Source: Staphylotrichum longicolle (lineage: Eukaryota; Ascomycota; Sordariomycetes; Sordariales; Chaetomiaceae). Taken from it: a stretch of 64,000 nucleotides of DNA. A program made the position numbers and the translations under genes. The stretch is taken from positions 682,001 to 746,000 of the forward strand of contig JAHCVI010000001.1 of NCBI GenBank assembly GCA_019096155.1, written 5' to 3'. Within the stretch, counting starts at the first letter, position 1, and each line of letters opens with the position of its first letter. The notes beneath the pieces are model-generated. The model was given only the letters and a program-made list of their open reading frames with translations, was not told the origin of the DNA and ran no database searches. Positions 54,246 to 64,000 of the stretch are shown here, one piece after another.

Positions 54246-57200
54246 ATGACTGAGCTCGCGCTCGCCGACCGCCTGAAGCTTCTGCGATCAAAGCGGGCGG
54301 AATTAAGGTGCGAATTGCTCAAATCGATAGAGCTGATTTTTCTGATCGTTTTCATGTGCGATAATCGGTGTTAACCACTCTCAGGTCAATTACGGCGTCG
54401 CGGAAACGCAAACTGCGCGAGCTGTTCGCGGTTGCGACCGACGAAGATGGCATTCCCGACCACGACTTCAGCGACCCCGACGCGCCGACCACCACACCCG
54501 CCGAAAAAACATTCCTGATTGAAGCCGATATTCTCCGGTACGTCCTGCCACCTCCCTGTTCAATCGCCTTCGTGTCGCGACATGATCGCGTCGCGTCAAC
54601 CTTGACTTTTCTGATTCGGTTCAATTCACTTGTAGGGGTTGCCGACTTGACGAACTCAGCATACCGGCGCGTCGGAAGCCGCTTCGCGTGAGGTACAATT
54701 GGGCGTCGGCAGAGAACATACGTTCTGCAGATCCGACCAAGACTCAACTGAACGGACAGCCTTTGGCGCCATCCGATGACACGAGAATCCCGGGATCTTC
54801 CACCGGTCATGTCTCTCCGGTCAAGGTCTCTCCCGTCGGCCAGGGGAACCTCCATACTGCCCAGGGACAGGGTTCGATTCCCAAGGCACATGATGACACT
54901 CACGGACAGGTCCCAGCGACGGATGCCGCTGCCCACCCAGCAAACCACAGGCCTGTCAACGGCGTGCCGCGGATCCAGTCACCTCCGGGAAGCAGGACAG
55001 CTGCGCCACATCCGGACGACGGTGTTGCTGTCCCACTAGTGCCGCGCATCAACGTCAACGTCCCCCGACCGGATCAGCCTCCTCTACCGATAGAACGTGA
55101 CGAAGCGCAAACTTCTAAGGATGCCGAACCCGCTGCCTTCAACCAACGACCGTCTACCTCCGACGCTTCTCGATACGCCGATGCACTCTCATCTCCAGGT
55201 TCTACTGCCCAGTCCATGCCGACTCCGATTGTCCACGACGCGTCGGCAAATACCAGCCCGGATAATGAAGGGCCCCAATTTGTGGAACGGGGCGAGGGCG
55301 AGACATGCAAGGACAAGACACGAGACGTTGCCAGGTTGGAGGAGGGACACGATGGAGCGTCCCGGGCTGCGTCATCCACGGCACCTGCTGCATCAGACGT
55401 CTCGTTGCCGACGCCGATCAGTGGTGTAGAGGCACAACTTCTCCAAGAATCAGCCGCAGCCCAGCTTTCCCAGCCCACGAAACCTGCGCCATCCACGATG
55501 ACGTCGAGCATCGAGTCTCAGAAAGCCGCGCAGGTTCCGCAAGTCGCGACGGATACGGCGCCAGGACCTGTATTGGGAGAGAACGTCCTTGGGGTTCCGC
55601 ATCCTGGGCCTGCGACTTTGCAAGCCGGCAGCCAACAGCGTAACCAGACACTTGCCTCTCTCTCAGCTTCAAAATCGGACAGTGCTTTCGCGGAAGCGCA
55701 GGGCAATCGGGATGAGGGCGCTGCTGATCCCATGGACATCGACAAACCCGATCTGTCCACCGCTAAGAAGCAAGGTTTGGCCAGCGCTGGCTCAGCAGAG
55801 GAACTTGGAGCTGGAGCAACGCACATCCTAGCACCGTCCGAACCAGTTGCTAGGCCATTACCTCAGGGCACCATCACACCCAACGAGCCACCCGCAAGGC
55901 CTCAGTCATCCGTCGGTTCTGCCTCTCCAGCCGCAAGCAGACCATGTGCAACCGAGGATTCGGGGGTCATTGCTCATCAACCTTCTGCCGACTTGAAGCT
56001 GTTTGCCAACAAGGCTCGCGACAAGCGCCGGAGAAGCGTCCCGACCGTTATTTTCGGCAAGCAGCACAAGCGATCAAAGTCAACAGACGACGGCACCGTG
56101 GTCGTCAGTCAGCAACGGCCCGGCCAAATCCCATCCGACGATTATTTCACACCCCTGTTCATTGAGGGCTTCACCAGGCAATCGTCATGGATGAAGCCTA
56201 TCGAGAAACTGCTCAACCAAGCGCATAAAACCATCTCCACGTCAGACCAGTACATCTCGATACTTGACCATCAAGCCTGCAAGATACTGCGTAGAGTGTA
56301 TCATCTCCAGCAACACGACAAATGGTCACTGCGGCAGCCAGTGCGGTGCCCAGAGCCAACGAGGCCGGCATCGCACCGAGATGTGCTTCTTCAGGAGATG
56401 AAATGGATGCGAACCGATTTCCGCAAGGAGCACAAGTGGAAGCGAGCAGTTGCACTAAATCTCGCCTACGCCTGTGCGGAATGGGTTCATTCAGGCCCAG
56501 CCGAACGGTTGGCGCTGCAGGTTAATGCGGTGATCCCACCGCGCCCGGTAGTTGGGGAGGCAGAAGGGGCGAACCCGAGTCGCTCCGATGCTGTGGACGA
56601 GCTGCCTGACCTAGTTCATACCGACTCCCCTGCGGGGAATGACGACGAGCTCCCTGAGATTCTGGTCGACTGTATAGCACCATCGGCGATTTTTGCCCTC
56701 CCGGACGACGAGGTTGTCTTCGGTCTGCAGCCATCCAAAACAGCAGAGCTGCTCTTAGACAACCTTCCTATGTACAGTTTGCCTCTGAAGATTCCGAAGT
56801 CCGACATCTTGGGCTCGGAGTACGACCCAGATGCCACGTGGAAACGACCGGCGGTTCCGCTCAGCAAGTACGTTGAAGGCGACATGGCCCTGGCGAGCAA
56901 GGGACCACCCCGCAAACGCCGGCGATACGACTATCTCGCGGAAGACGACGACGACGACGACGACGAGATCATTTTTGGAGAGGAGTCTGACAGCGGGGCC
57001 GAGCTGCAGGCTGAAAATATTGCAGTTGCGTTGTTTAGTCCAGAGATGAAGGGGATCCGCGATCGGCTGCATGCTGGCCACCAGTTCCGGCCACCAACGG
57101 AGCACCCCATGCCCCCGCAGAGCTTCTTTGAGAGCCGGACGGCGTCCCAGTGGACGTGGGCCGAGGACGAGCAACTCAAATCCCTCGTCCGGGAATGCTC

Positions 57201-58971
57201 TTACAACTGGTCACTGATCGCAGCCATGGCATCCACGTCATCCGCCTTTGCCTCTGGGGCCGAGCGCCGCACGCCCTGGGAGTGCTTCGAGCGATGGGTG
57301 AGTCTCGGGAGCTTGGAGGGTCTACCGAACGACATGGCTAGAACCCCGTACTTCAAGGCCTATCAGGCCAGGATTGACGCGGCTCAACGAACCATTGCAC
57401 AGCAGAATCAAAATGCACAGCAGCAAGTCGGGCCAAACGGTGCCGTCACGCCGGTCCCTAGGCGTCGACCGACGACGAGCATCCGCGTCGAACGGCGCCG
57501 CAACCAGAAACACCTGGCGCTGATTGACGCGATGCGGAAGCTGGCCAAGAAGCGGGAGGCGACCACCCAAAAGGCTCAGCAGGCAGCCAACCTGGCGGCC
57601 ATGCGCAAGGCCAACGAGGTGCCGAGGCAGCAGATTCAGAACAAGACCCCGCGTGACTATAGCATCATGAGGTGGGAACGGGACCAGGCGTTGGCAGAGA
57701 GGATGGCTGCCTACGCCATCCGGCAGGCAGATGCGAATGCAAGGAGGCTGGTAGGTGCTCGTCCATCAGACATTGGAATTCACAAGCTTACTCAAAAATA
57801 GCAGCAGAAGCAGCCCCATCCTGGTCAAGTGCCGGGCACGCCTGGTGCCGTCGCTGCTCCTCAGACTGCTGCGCAGATCGCTGCAGCTGCCTCGCTCAAC
57901 AACGCCGCTCGACTCAACGTTCCTGGGCAGCTTGCTATGGGAGGGCAGAACCGCACTCCGGGACGGGTTGCAATGCCAGCCACTCCAGGAGCGGTTCCTG
58001 CCGCCGTACAAGCACGGATTGCTGCTGGGGGCCTGGTTCCGCCGCTCCAGATGGCAGGCATACCGCAAGCTCAACTCCAGGCGATGCAGGCGGCGCAGGC
58101 GGCACAACATAGGCTGCCCATGGTAAACCCACAGCCAGACATCAACCTCATGCTTCAAGCACGATCAATACAAAACCAGCAGCGAGCGGCTATCCAGCAA
58201 CTCCAGCAGCAGCAGCAGCAGCAACAGCAAGTGCAACAACAGGGACAACAGCAGCCGCCGCCGCCGCAGCAGCCTCAACAACAACAGCAGCAGCAGCCGC
58301 AACAACAGCCGCAACCGCAACAGCAACAGCAACAGCAACCGCAGCAGCAACAGCAAGTTGCTCAGCAGCACGTGCAACAGCAGGTGGCACAGCCGCAACA
58401 GGTACAGACCCCTCAGCAAGTTCAGCAGCTGTCTCAAGCAAACGGAACACAGGGGTCACCCACGCCTTTGCGCAACGTGGTCAACGGCCTCAACCAGGGG
58501 GCATTCTTGACCAACGCACAGGCGATGATGGCATCGTTCAATGCGGCTAACGGAGCTGGTTTGGCGACGTCGCCGGGTGCCGGACTGAGCATGCCCACCA
58601 TGCCAGGCAGATCCCCTGGAGGAATACTGAGCCAGCATATAACACAACGGCTTGCCGAACTCGAGGTTCATTACCGGGCCAAGAACCCGAATCTGCCGCC
58701 CGAGACAGTGCGGCAGCTGGCCACCGAACACCTGGGCCGCATGATCGTTCAGAGCCAGCAGCAGGCAGCGATGAACGCCGCGGCCGGCTCGGTTGGCCAG
58801 CCCATGAATAGCCCACACCAGTATGCTTCGCTTCTGCGAGCACAGCAGCAGGCCCAGGCCCAACAGGCTGCGCAACAAGCCGCCCAGCAGGCGGCGCAAG
58901 CAGCGCAGCAACAGGCAGGACAGCATCAAAGACAAGCAAGCGGAAGTGCGACGCCTGCGCCGAGCAAGTAG
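54246..58971 (+). CDS. eaf1: Eaf1/Vid21, scaffold of the NuA4 histone acetyltransferase complex
   Basis: Four exons: 54246-54307, 54385-54537, 54636-57750 and 57802-58971, giving 1499 residues with introns of 77, 98 and 51 nt. The short start 'MTELALADRLKLLRSKRAEL' is typical of the family. A long Ser/Pro/Ala-rich region follows, then an HSA-type helix ('DVLLQEMKWMRTDFRKEHKW'), an acidic patch, and a SANT/Myb domain ('WTWAEDEQLKSLVRECSYNW', 'WECFERWVSL'). The last exon is Gln/Ala-rich, with polyglutamine runs at 58198-58440 and again at 58840-58920. In the nucleus Eaf1 assembles NuA4, which acetylates H4 and H2A at promoters and DNA breaks. The HSA helix would hold actin and Arp4. The reading frame is clean over 4.5 kb. 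Confidence 0.93.
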
Positions 58972-59362
58972 TCCCCGCCAGTGCTGCGCTGAGAGTTGAA
59001 GGGCTGTCTCTGGGAGGCAGATGTGTCTCAGGGGCGTGTTATGATGATGTGTTCATGTAGATATTTTCATGATTGGTCAAGCAAATGATCAGAGTACATA
59101 CCTAGTATTGTAATTGAACCAGCACCCCGGCTGTGATGAGTTCTGCTGAAGGAGTTCCATGCCTAGTCTCTTCTCGAACGGAATGTTGATGCCCCAAAGC
59201 CTGGCTCAAGGACACAGCCGGAGAGCCCAAGGAACAGAAACTGATAAGATAAGGCCGGGACCCCACTTAATTTTTCAAAAAATCCCAGGTCCAGCCGTTA
59301 GCCATCGAACCACAACTTGCTTGAGATCTGATTGTCGAGAACACTAGCAGTTTACCAACTTC
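58972..59362. other. Intergenic between eaf1 and the Mak11-like locus
   Basis: 391 bp between two rightward units: the eaf1 3' UTR and the upstream side of the Mak11-like gene. Nothing else is seen. Confidence 0.5.
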
Positions 59363-60793
59363 TTGGCGAAAAGAAAGAGAGAAGCCGCCCCGAGGGCGAC
59401 CGTGTAGAGGCCAAGACGGCAGTAAAAAGGCCAAGCACAGCCAAGACATCGACCAAAACGCCGAAATCGACTGTCTTTAAGCTCACCAGCGATGATCCCA
59501 TCAATCCAGATCATCGCGGGGTCCTACGACCGGGTCCTCCACGGCCTCACGGCCACCGTCAAGCCATCTCCCACGCCACCTGCTCCGACCACCAAGACCA
59601 AGAAGTCCAAAGACACCGCCGCCACGCCCTCGCAACCCGCCGCCGAATCGGCGTCTTTCGCCGACACCTTCCTCTTCAACGCGCACAACTCGGCCATCCG
59701 CTGCCTCGCCCTCTCCCCCCCTTCGGACCCCACGCCCGGTCAATCTCAAAAGATCCTCCTCCACGGGCAGCACCGATGAGCGCATCACAACTCCCTCGCA
59801 CGTCGACGCGCGCCGCCGCCAAGCCTCTCGCTCGCTCGCCCGCGCCCATCCTCGAGAACCCCAAGCACCGCGACTGGGCGAGCACCACGGCGCGAGTTAA
59901 GCGCAAAAGCGCGCCGAGACGGAACCACCTGCACCTTCAAGTGCCCGATCCCCAAGGCCATGGGCCGGCCGAGGGGACACGGCGCCGCTGGGCGGGCAGC
60001 CGAGCGGCGTCAACGACTTTGCCGTGCACCCGAGCAACAAATCATGATCAGCGTGAGCAAGGGGGAGCGGTGCATGCGGCTGTGGAACCTGGAGACGGGC
60101 AAGAAGAGCCGGGTGCTGAATTTCGAGCGGGCCACGCTGGCCGAGGTCGGGGAGGGGAGGCACTCGACGGGCGAGGCGCGGCGGATCGTCTGGGGCACGT
60201 CGCGCGGCGGGGAGGAGGAGTTCGCCGTGGGGTTCGACCGCGACGTGCTCGTGTTCGGGATGGACTGCGTGCCCAAGTGCAGGATCATGGGGGACGTCAA
60301 GACCAAGGTGCACGAGTTTGGGTATGTGGAGACGGATGGGCAGGGGGAGGAGACGGTGCTGGCGGTGGCGACAGAGGACGGGCGGATCCTGTTCTTCTCG
60401 ACGGCGACGGAAGATCTGACGAAGCCGGCGGAGGGGAAGACGCTGCCCGTGGCGAAGCTGGTAGCCCAGCTGGGCGGAAAGGAGGCGGGCGTGACGGGCA
60501 GGATCAAGGATTTTGCCGTGCTGCCGGTGGTCGATGAGGAAGGGAAACGGACCTTCTTTGCCGTCACGGCGGGCAGCGACGGGCGGATCCGGCTCTGGCG
60601 GCTCGGGGCGACGGACCTGAGCGGCGTGGGCAAGACGCCCAAGCAGGTCGGCACGCTCCTCGGGGCGTATGAGACGCAGAACAGAATCACTTGCTTGGAG
60701 GCGTTTATCATGATACCCCGGCCGCTTGGGGCGGAGGAGAGCGAGTACGAGTTTGAGTCGGACGAGTCCGAGGACAGCGAGGACGAGGAGTAG
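59363..60793 (+). pseudogene. mak11: Mak11-like WD40 ribosome-biogenesis gene, disrupted 5' half
   Basis: The 3' part, 60044-60793, is a clean 249-codon frame: 'MISVSKGERCMRLWNLETGK', then WD40 blades and an acidic tail 'SDESEDSEDEE'. This matches Mak11/PAK1IP1, a nucleolar WD40 protein of 60S subunit assembly. Upstream, recognisable pieces lie in different frames: 'AKRKREAA' at 59366 (after TTG where ATG is expected), 'RVEAKTAVKRPSTAKTSTKT', 'SIQIIAGSYDRVLHGLTATV' and 'FLFNAHNSAIRCLALSP' (59492-59765), 'GSTDERI', 'PILENPKHRD', 'TCTFKCPIPKAMGRP', then 'GDTAPLGGQPSGVNDFAVHP'. At least seven frame changes and a loss of roughly 45 codons near 59880-59925 are needed to link them. No intron set explains this. 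Either a decayed copy or a badly assembled GC-rich stretch of an essential gene. Confidence 0.75.
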
Positions 60794-61044
60794 CTAGCTG
60801 CTGTCTCATGCGGTAGTCACCTGTAAAACAAGATGCTGGTCCCGTAAGCGAGCAACATAACTCCTTCACTTGGACGGATATTTTTAGCCCCTTTGTACGT
60901 AAACATGGTAGGGAGAACTCTGAAAGGCTGGGTTGAGAATTCGGAGGTGGTGCCTAGGGGGTGTGGCCTTGGACGACTTCCTCGAAACATGAAGCTCACG
61001 GCCTGAACAGCACAATATCTCTCGCCTTTACACTTTGCTCTGAT
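60794..61044. other. Spacer upstream of the 5S rRNA gene
   Basis: 251 bp between the Mak11-like stop codon and the 5S gene. An AATAT sequence at 61014-61018 sits 27-31 bp before the 5S start, where Neurospora 5S genes carry a TATA-like promoter element. Confidence 0.45.
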
Positions 61045-61162
61045 ACATACGACCACATGCGGTAGAAAATTCGGGATCCCGTCTGCTCTCCCCTAGACAA
61101 GCTGCCGACAGCCGAACTAGTACTCAGGTCGGTGACGACTGGGGAATCCTCGGTGTTGTATG
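61045..61162 (+). rRNA. rrn5: 5S ribosomal RNA gene (dispersed, single copy here)
   Basis: 118 nt starting ACATACGACC and ending GGTGTTGTATGT, the same termini as Neurospora 5S rRNA as I know it; they pair as helix I. Internal blocks match the conserved core: TCGGGATCCCGTC (61071-61083), CTAGACAAGC and the pol III C-box GTCGGTGACGAC (61129-61140). A T-run starting within the last bases (61162 on) is a pol III terminator, and a longer T-run follows. An AATAT element lies near -29. Single 5S genes scattered among protein genes are the rule in Neurospora and relatives. Several positions differ from the Neurospora sequence, so it could be a variant type or a mildly decayed copy. Confidence 0.9.
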
Positions 61163-62871
61163 TTTTCTTTTTCAATTTTTTTTTTTCAGTATTGAAGCTG
61201 GTGCCTTGGGGTAGCCTCTGAACAGTAAGTGCCTCTGAACAGTAAGTGCCTCTGAACAGTAGGAGCCTTTGAACAGTACCTCCTTGATCAAGAAGGGGAA
61301 CGTGGTTGGAGTCATCGGTGATGGAGCAACAGAGCAGTGTCTCCCGTCTCGGACAGAATAAGACGTGTCCCAGAATCACCAAACGATCGAGACATCCCCA
61401 TTTCTGACTGAAGGTAGTTGGAAAGCCTGAATACATACTTGGGGTGGTTGTCTTCATGGAGCGCCCCTGTACTCGACCGTTTACATGACGATCGCAGGTG
61501 AGAACTCGGCCCACCTTCTCCACACGGCAGGCCTGAAGGCTGAAGCGGATGATGGGAGCCACGGATAAGCAAGTACGTCATTCAGCGCCCACGGCAACTG
61601 GTCGCCTGATTAAGATGCATGTCGCAAGCTTGCCCATACGAGGGGGGGCGCAATGTGCTTCCCCAATGTTGGGACCTGGAAGTGGGTGAATGGCGTCGGG
61701 TCCTCCTTCGTTTTGCCAAGGTGTGCAACAAGTGAGCTGCAGCCGGCTGCAAAAGTTCTGGCACAAGCTCCAAAATGTGGGGTAATTTCAGGGCAGGTGA
61801 GAGCAGGCCAGTCAGGCGACCAGGCTTGCTAATGGTGGGCCAACCCTGAGACTGGCTCGTTGATCACATGTGAAGAGGCGGACCTGGATTGCCGCTCGTG
61901 CTCCACTTGCTGGGGTCTCTCCCCGTGTTCGGCTGGTGCTCCGCGTCGTCGGTTCCAGTCCGCGGAGCTGGAGCTGGTCCCTGGTTGGGGGGAAGCCAAA
62001 GACAACTGATTGGGGGAACTGGGCTGCTGGGAAAGACACGGGACGTGATTGCACAAGCAAGCTCCAGCAATGTTTTTGTATTCACAGAAATCTCATTGGA
62101 TGCATTGTGATGAGAGTGGTGAGAGTGCATCGTACAAAACCAGCGGGATTCGGGCAGGTCAAGGACCGATCACAGTTGCACTATGGGGAGAAGTGTCCAG
62201 TTGTGTTTTCCAGTGGGTGAACATGGGTTACACAGCACCCCCGGCCTGCACCCAACACGCCCAACCCTGATCGGCGGCCGGACTTGTTGCCGTTGGCCGT
62301 CTGCCGTCTGTCTGCCGTCTGGAAAAACCAATCCCTGCGCCTGCTGTTTCTTATTACAACGCTTCACGCGCTTCGACCTCGACACGGACACACCCCTCGT
62401 CATCTGAACTTCATACACCTGTGTTTCTCGTCTGGCCGTAATCCGGACTGGACGGCAGTCAACAGAGAAGAAAGCATACAGCACTCGGCCAGTGCATTGG
62501 GCCATTGATCCGACAGAGAGTAGGGAGACACAAGCAGCTCCCTCTCTTCAGGTCGCCGGAGCTTTTGAGACATTGGCCCAACTGAGATCTGGCTGTTTCT
62601 CGTGCTTCAGTCCTCCCTTGTCTTGTGCACGACCCAGGCACAAGTCAGCCCGAATACCTGAACCCAGCTTCACAATTCGAACCTCGGCAGGACTTGTTTG
62701 GAGTGTAACACAGCTGTCGCGTCCTGAGGAAGGTGTCACGGGCCAGGGAACACCCACCTTCTTCACTCACAACCATGGTTTGAAGCTCGGCAGACGCTTT
62801 AGATATATATCCAGGCACCATCGCCAGAAACATCGTTCTGCGACCCAGGAACAGCAAACACCAGCACAGAA
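61163..62871. other. Gene-free stretch between 5S rRNA and the Insig gene
   Basis: 1.7 kb. It begins with the 5S terminator and the 17-bp tandem repeat (listed), then ordinary sequence that should include the promoter and leader of the Insig gene. No further gene recognised. Confidence 0.5.
61214..61281 (+). repeat. Four tandem copies of a 17-bp repeat
   Basis: Units start at 61214, 61231, 61248 and 61265. The first two are identical (GCCTCTGAACAGTAAGT), the third differs in its last three bases and the fourth has further changes. There are no spacers. It begins 52 bp downstream of the 5S rRNA gene. Confidence 0.9.
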
Positions 62872-64000
62872 ATGGCCGACAATCCACGAGAAGGGGCATC
62901 CGGCTCGTCGGGCCCCCGAATCATCCGCCCTATCCCGCGCCGGCCGTTCAACCTCAACTTCTCCTCACCCACACCTCCCGAGGAAGACGACGACACCTTG
63001 TCCCCCCGTCCGCAGATCAGCGCCAGCGACCTGCAGTTCCTCAACCCGCACCAGCATGCCACCACCCCGGGACCCCGAGACGGCAGCACCCCGCTGAGCC
63101 ACACCACCTCGTACCTCAACCTGACCTCCCCGACCCTATATGGCATCTACTCGCCCTCGACAATAGGCTCCTTCAACAACAACGAAGACGACCCGGACCA
63201 GTACTTTGCCAACCGTACCGACGTGCTGGCCGCGGCCGGCAGCACCGACACGCCGCTCGACACGCTAGCGGTCCCGCCACGCCCCGTCTCCTCCCACAAG
63301 CCCACAGCAACCGCCCCCTCCCGTCAGAAAAAGCGGGAGCTGGCCCTCCAGCTCCTCTTCCGCGCAGCCCTCCTCTTCGTCCTCGGCGTAGGCTACGGCA
63401 TCCTCGTCACCCGCCTGCCGCAACACCACGGCGCGCACGGCGCCCACCAGCACCAGCACCACCGCCACCCCCTTACGGCCTCCAACAGCCCCGCGCACAA
63501 CGACTGGCACTATCTCATCTTCTGGGGTCTCGCCGGCGTCGCCCTCGGCACCCTCCTACCCTGGTTCGACCGCTTCTGGGACTCACCCCCAACCACCCTC
63601 TCTAAAAACACAAACACCACGACCAACACCCCGCACCTCACCAAACCGACCACCACCACCACGACCGCCCACCCCACCGATCCTGCCCCCCCTCTCCCTT
63701 CTTCCTCGACAACCACAACGACGACCATCGAAGCCCCCGTGATAGAAAAACCCTCGGCCGCCGCCCCGCCCCAGGCCGACTGGGCCCTCGTCGTCCGCGG
63801 CATCGGCGCCTTCGTCGGCATCGTCTTCGCCATCCGCCGCCTGCCCTGGGCCTCCACCATGCAGGTCTCGCTGACGCTGGCCCTGGCCAACCCCTTTCTG
63901 TGGTACCTCATCGACCGCTCCAAGCCCGGGTTCCTGCTCTCGGCCGCCGTCGGCGTGGGCGGGGCGGCCGTGCTGATGGTGATGGGGTTCGGGGAGGGGG
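62872..64000 (+). CDS. Insig-domain ER membrane protein, 3' end outside window
   Basis: An open frame of 376 codons runs from the ATG at 62872 ('MADNPREGASGSSGPRIIRP') past the right edge with no stop. The N-terminal 150 residues are polar and carry the fungal Insig signature ('RPIPRRPFNLNFSSPTPPEE', 'LSHTTSYLNLTSPTLYGIYS'). Membrane segments lie at about residues 160-182, 213-233, 303-323, 332-350 and 353-373, separated by a Thr/Pro-rich loop. 'PFLWYLIDRSKPGF' near the end is the conserved Insig core. Fungal Insig proteins sit in the ER and control HMG-CoA reductase and sterol sensing. At least the last membrane segment and tail are missing here. Confidence 0.88.
   Translation, partial: MADNPREGASGSSGPRIIRPIPRRPFNLNFSSPTPPEEDDDTLSPRPQISASDLQFLNPHQHATTPGPRDGSTPLSHTTSYLNLTSPTLYGIYSPSTIGSFNNNEDDPDQYFANRTDVLAAAGSTDTPLDTLAVPPRPVSSHKPTATAPSRQKKRELALQLLFRAALLFVLGVGYGILVTRLPQHHGAHGAHQHQHHRHPLTASNSPAHNDWHYLIFWGLAGVALGTLLPWFDRFWDSPPTTLSKNTNTTTNTPHLTKPTTTTTTAHPTDPAPPLPSSSTTTTTTIEAPVIEKPSAAAPPQADWALVVRGIGAFVGIVFAIRRLPWASTMQVSLTLALANPFLWYLIDRSKPGFLLSAAVGVGGAAVLMVMGFGEG

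Noticed and set aside
54871..54882. GGTTCGATTCCC, a tRNA B-box-like sequence
   Set aside because: It lies inside the eaf1 coding exon, with no A-box or acceptor stem at the right distance.
59332..60537. 401-codon plus-strand frame
   Set aside because: It strings together shadow frames of the disrupted Mak11 gene; only short parts correspond to real Mak11 sequence.
61214..61281. CRISPR-like array
   Set aside because: The 17-bp units are directly adjacent, with no spacers, in a eukaryotic genome.

Overview
The window is nuclear DNA from a filamentous ascomycete, most likely a Sordariomycete of the Sordariales type. The evidence is: short introns (mostly 48-170 nt) with GTRNGT donors, CTAAC/CTGAC branch sites and YAG acceptors; GC-rich third codon positions; orthologues of fungal regulators (Con7, NoxR, a fungal Insig protein); and a lone, dispersed 5S rRNA gene of the Neurospora kind. 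I read gene models by joining exons by eye. Every model closes in frame except three that carry apparent frameshifts.

Layout, left to right. 1-930 (-): AAR2, a U5 snRNP assembly factor, running off the left edge. 4209-5575 (-): the C2H2 regulator Con7, preceded by a 10.5-kb stretch with no recognisable gene. 16084-18559 (-): DEAD-box helicase Dbp2, with a 491-nt intron in helicase motif V. 19327-21670 (-): a 12-exon Thi20-like HMP-P kinase/TenA fusion. 22174-26984 (-): the TORC2 subunit Rictor/Avo3. 27955-29018 (+): uricase. 29399-30026 (-): mitochondrial ribosomal protein uL13m. 30835-31997 (+): the SOD1 copper chaperone Ccs1. 35929-37791 (+): NADPH oxidase activator NoxR, with a frameshift. 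39695-41137 (-): a FAR1-type DNA-binding protein. 41914-42412 (+): a small conserved coiled-coil protein. 42861-43581 (+): ribosomal protein eL34. 44284-45150 (+): complex I assembly factor NDUFAF3. 45917-47660 (-): sphingolipid C9-methyltransferase, with two apparent 1-nt deletions. 48494-50761 (-): GH13 alpha-glucosidase. 52117-53040 (-): splicing factor Spp2. 54246-58971 (+): NuA4 scaffold Eaf1/Vid21. 59363-60793 (+): a Mak11-like WD40 gene whose 5' half is shattered by frameshifts. 61045-61162 (+): 5S rRNA. 62872-64000 (+): Insig-domain membrane protein, running off the right edge.

The genes are mostly single-copy housekeeping and regulatory loci, not a biosynthetic cluster or mobile island. 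Themes are pre-mRNA splicing (AAR2, Spp2, Dbp2), ribosome supply (eL34, uL13m, 5S rRNA, Mak11), redox and oxygen handling (NoxR, Ccs1, uricase), lipids (sphingolipid methyltransferase, Insig) and signalling or chromatin (Rictor, Eaf1, Con7). I found no transposon, CRISPR array, convincing tRNA or secondary-metabolite gene. The most useful second looks are the broken reading frames in NoxR, the methyltransferase and Mak11; the GC-AG introns and tiny exons; the Dbp2 intron with its hairpin; the con7 desert; and the uricase promoter and C-terminus.
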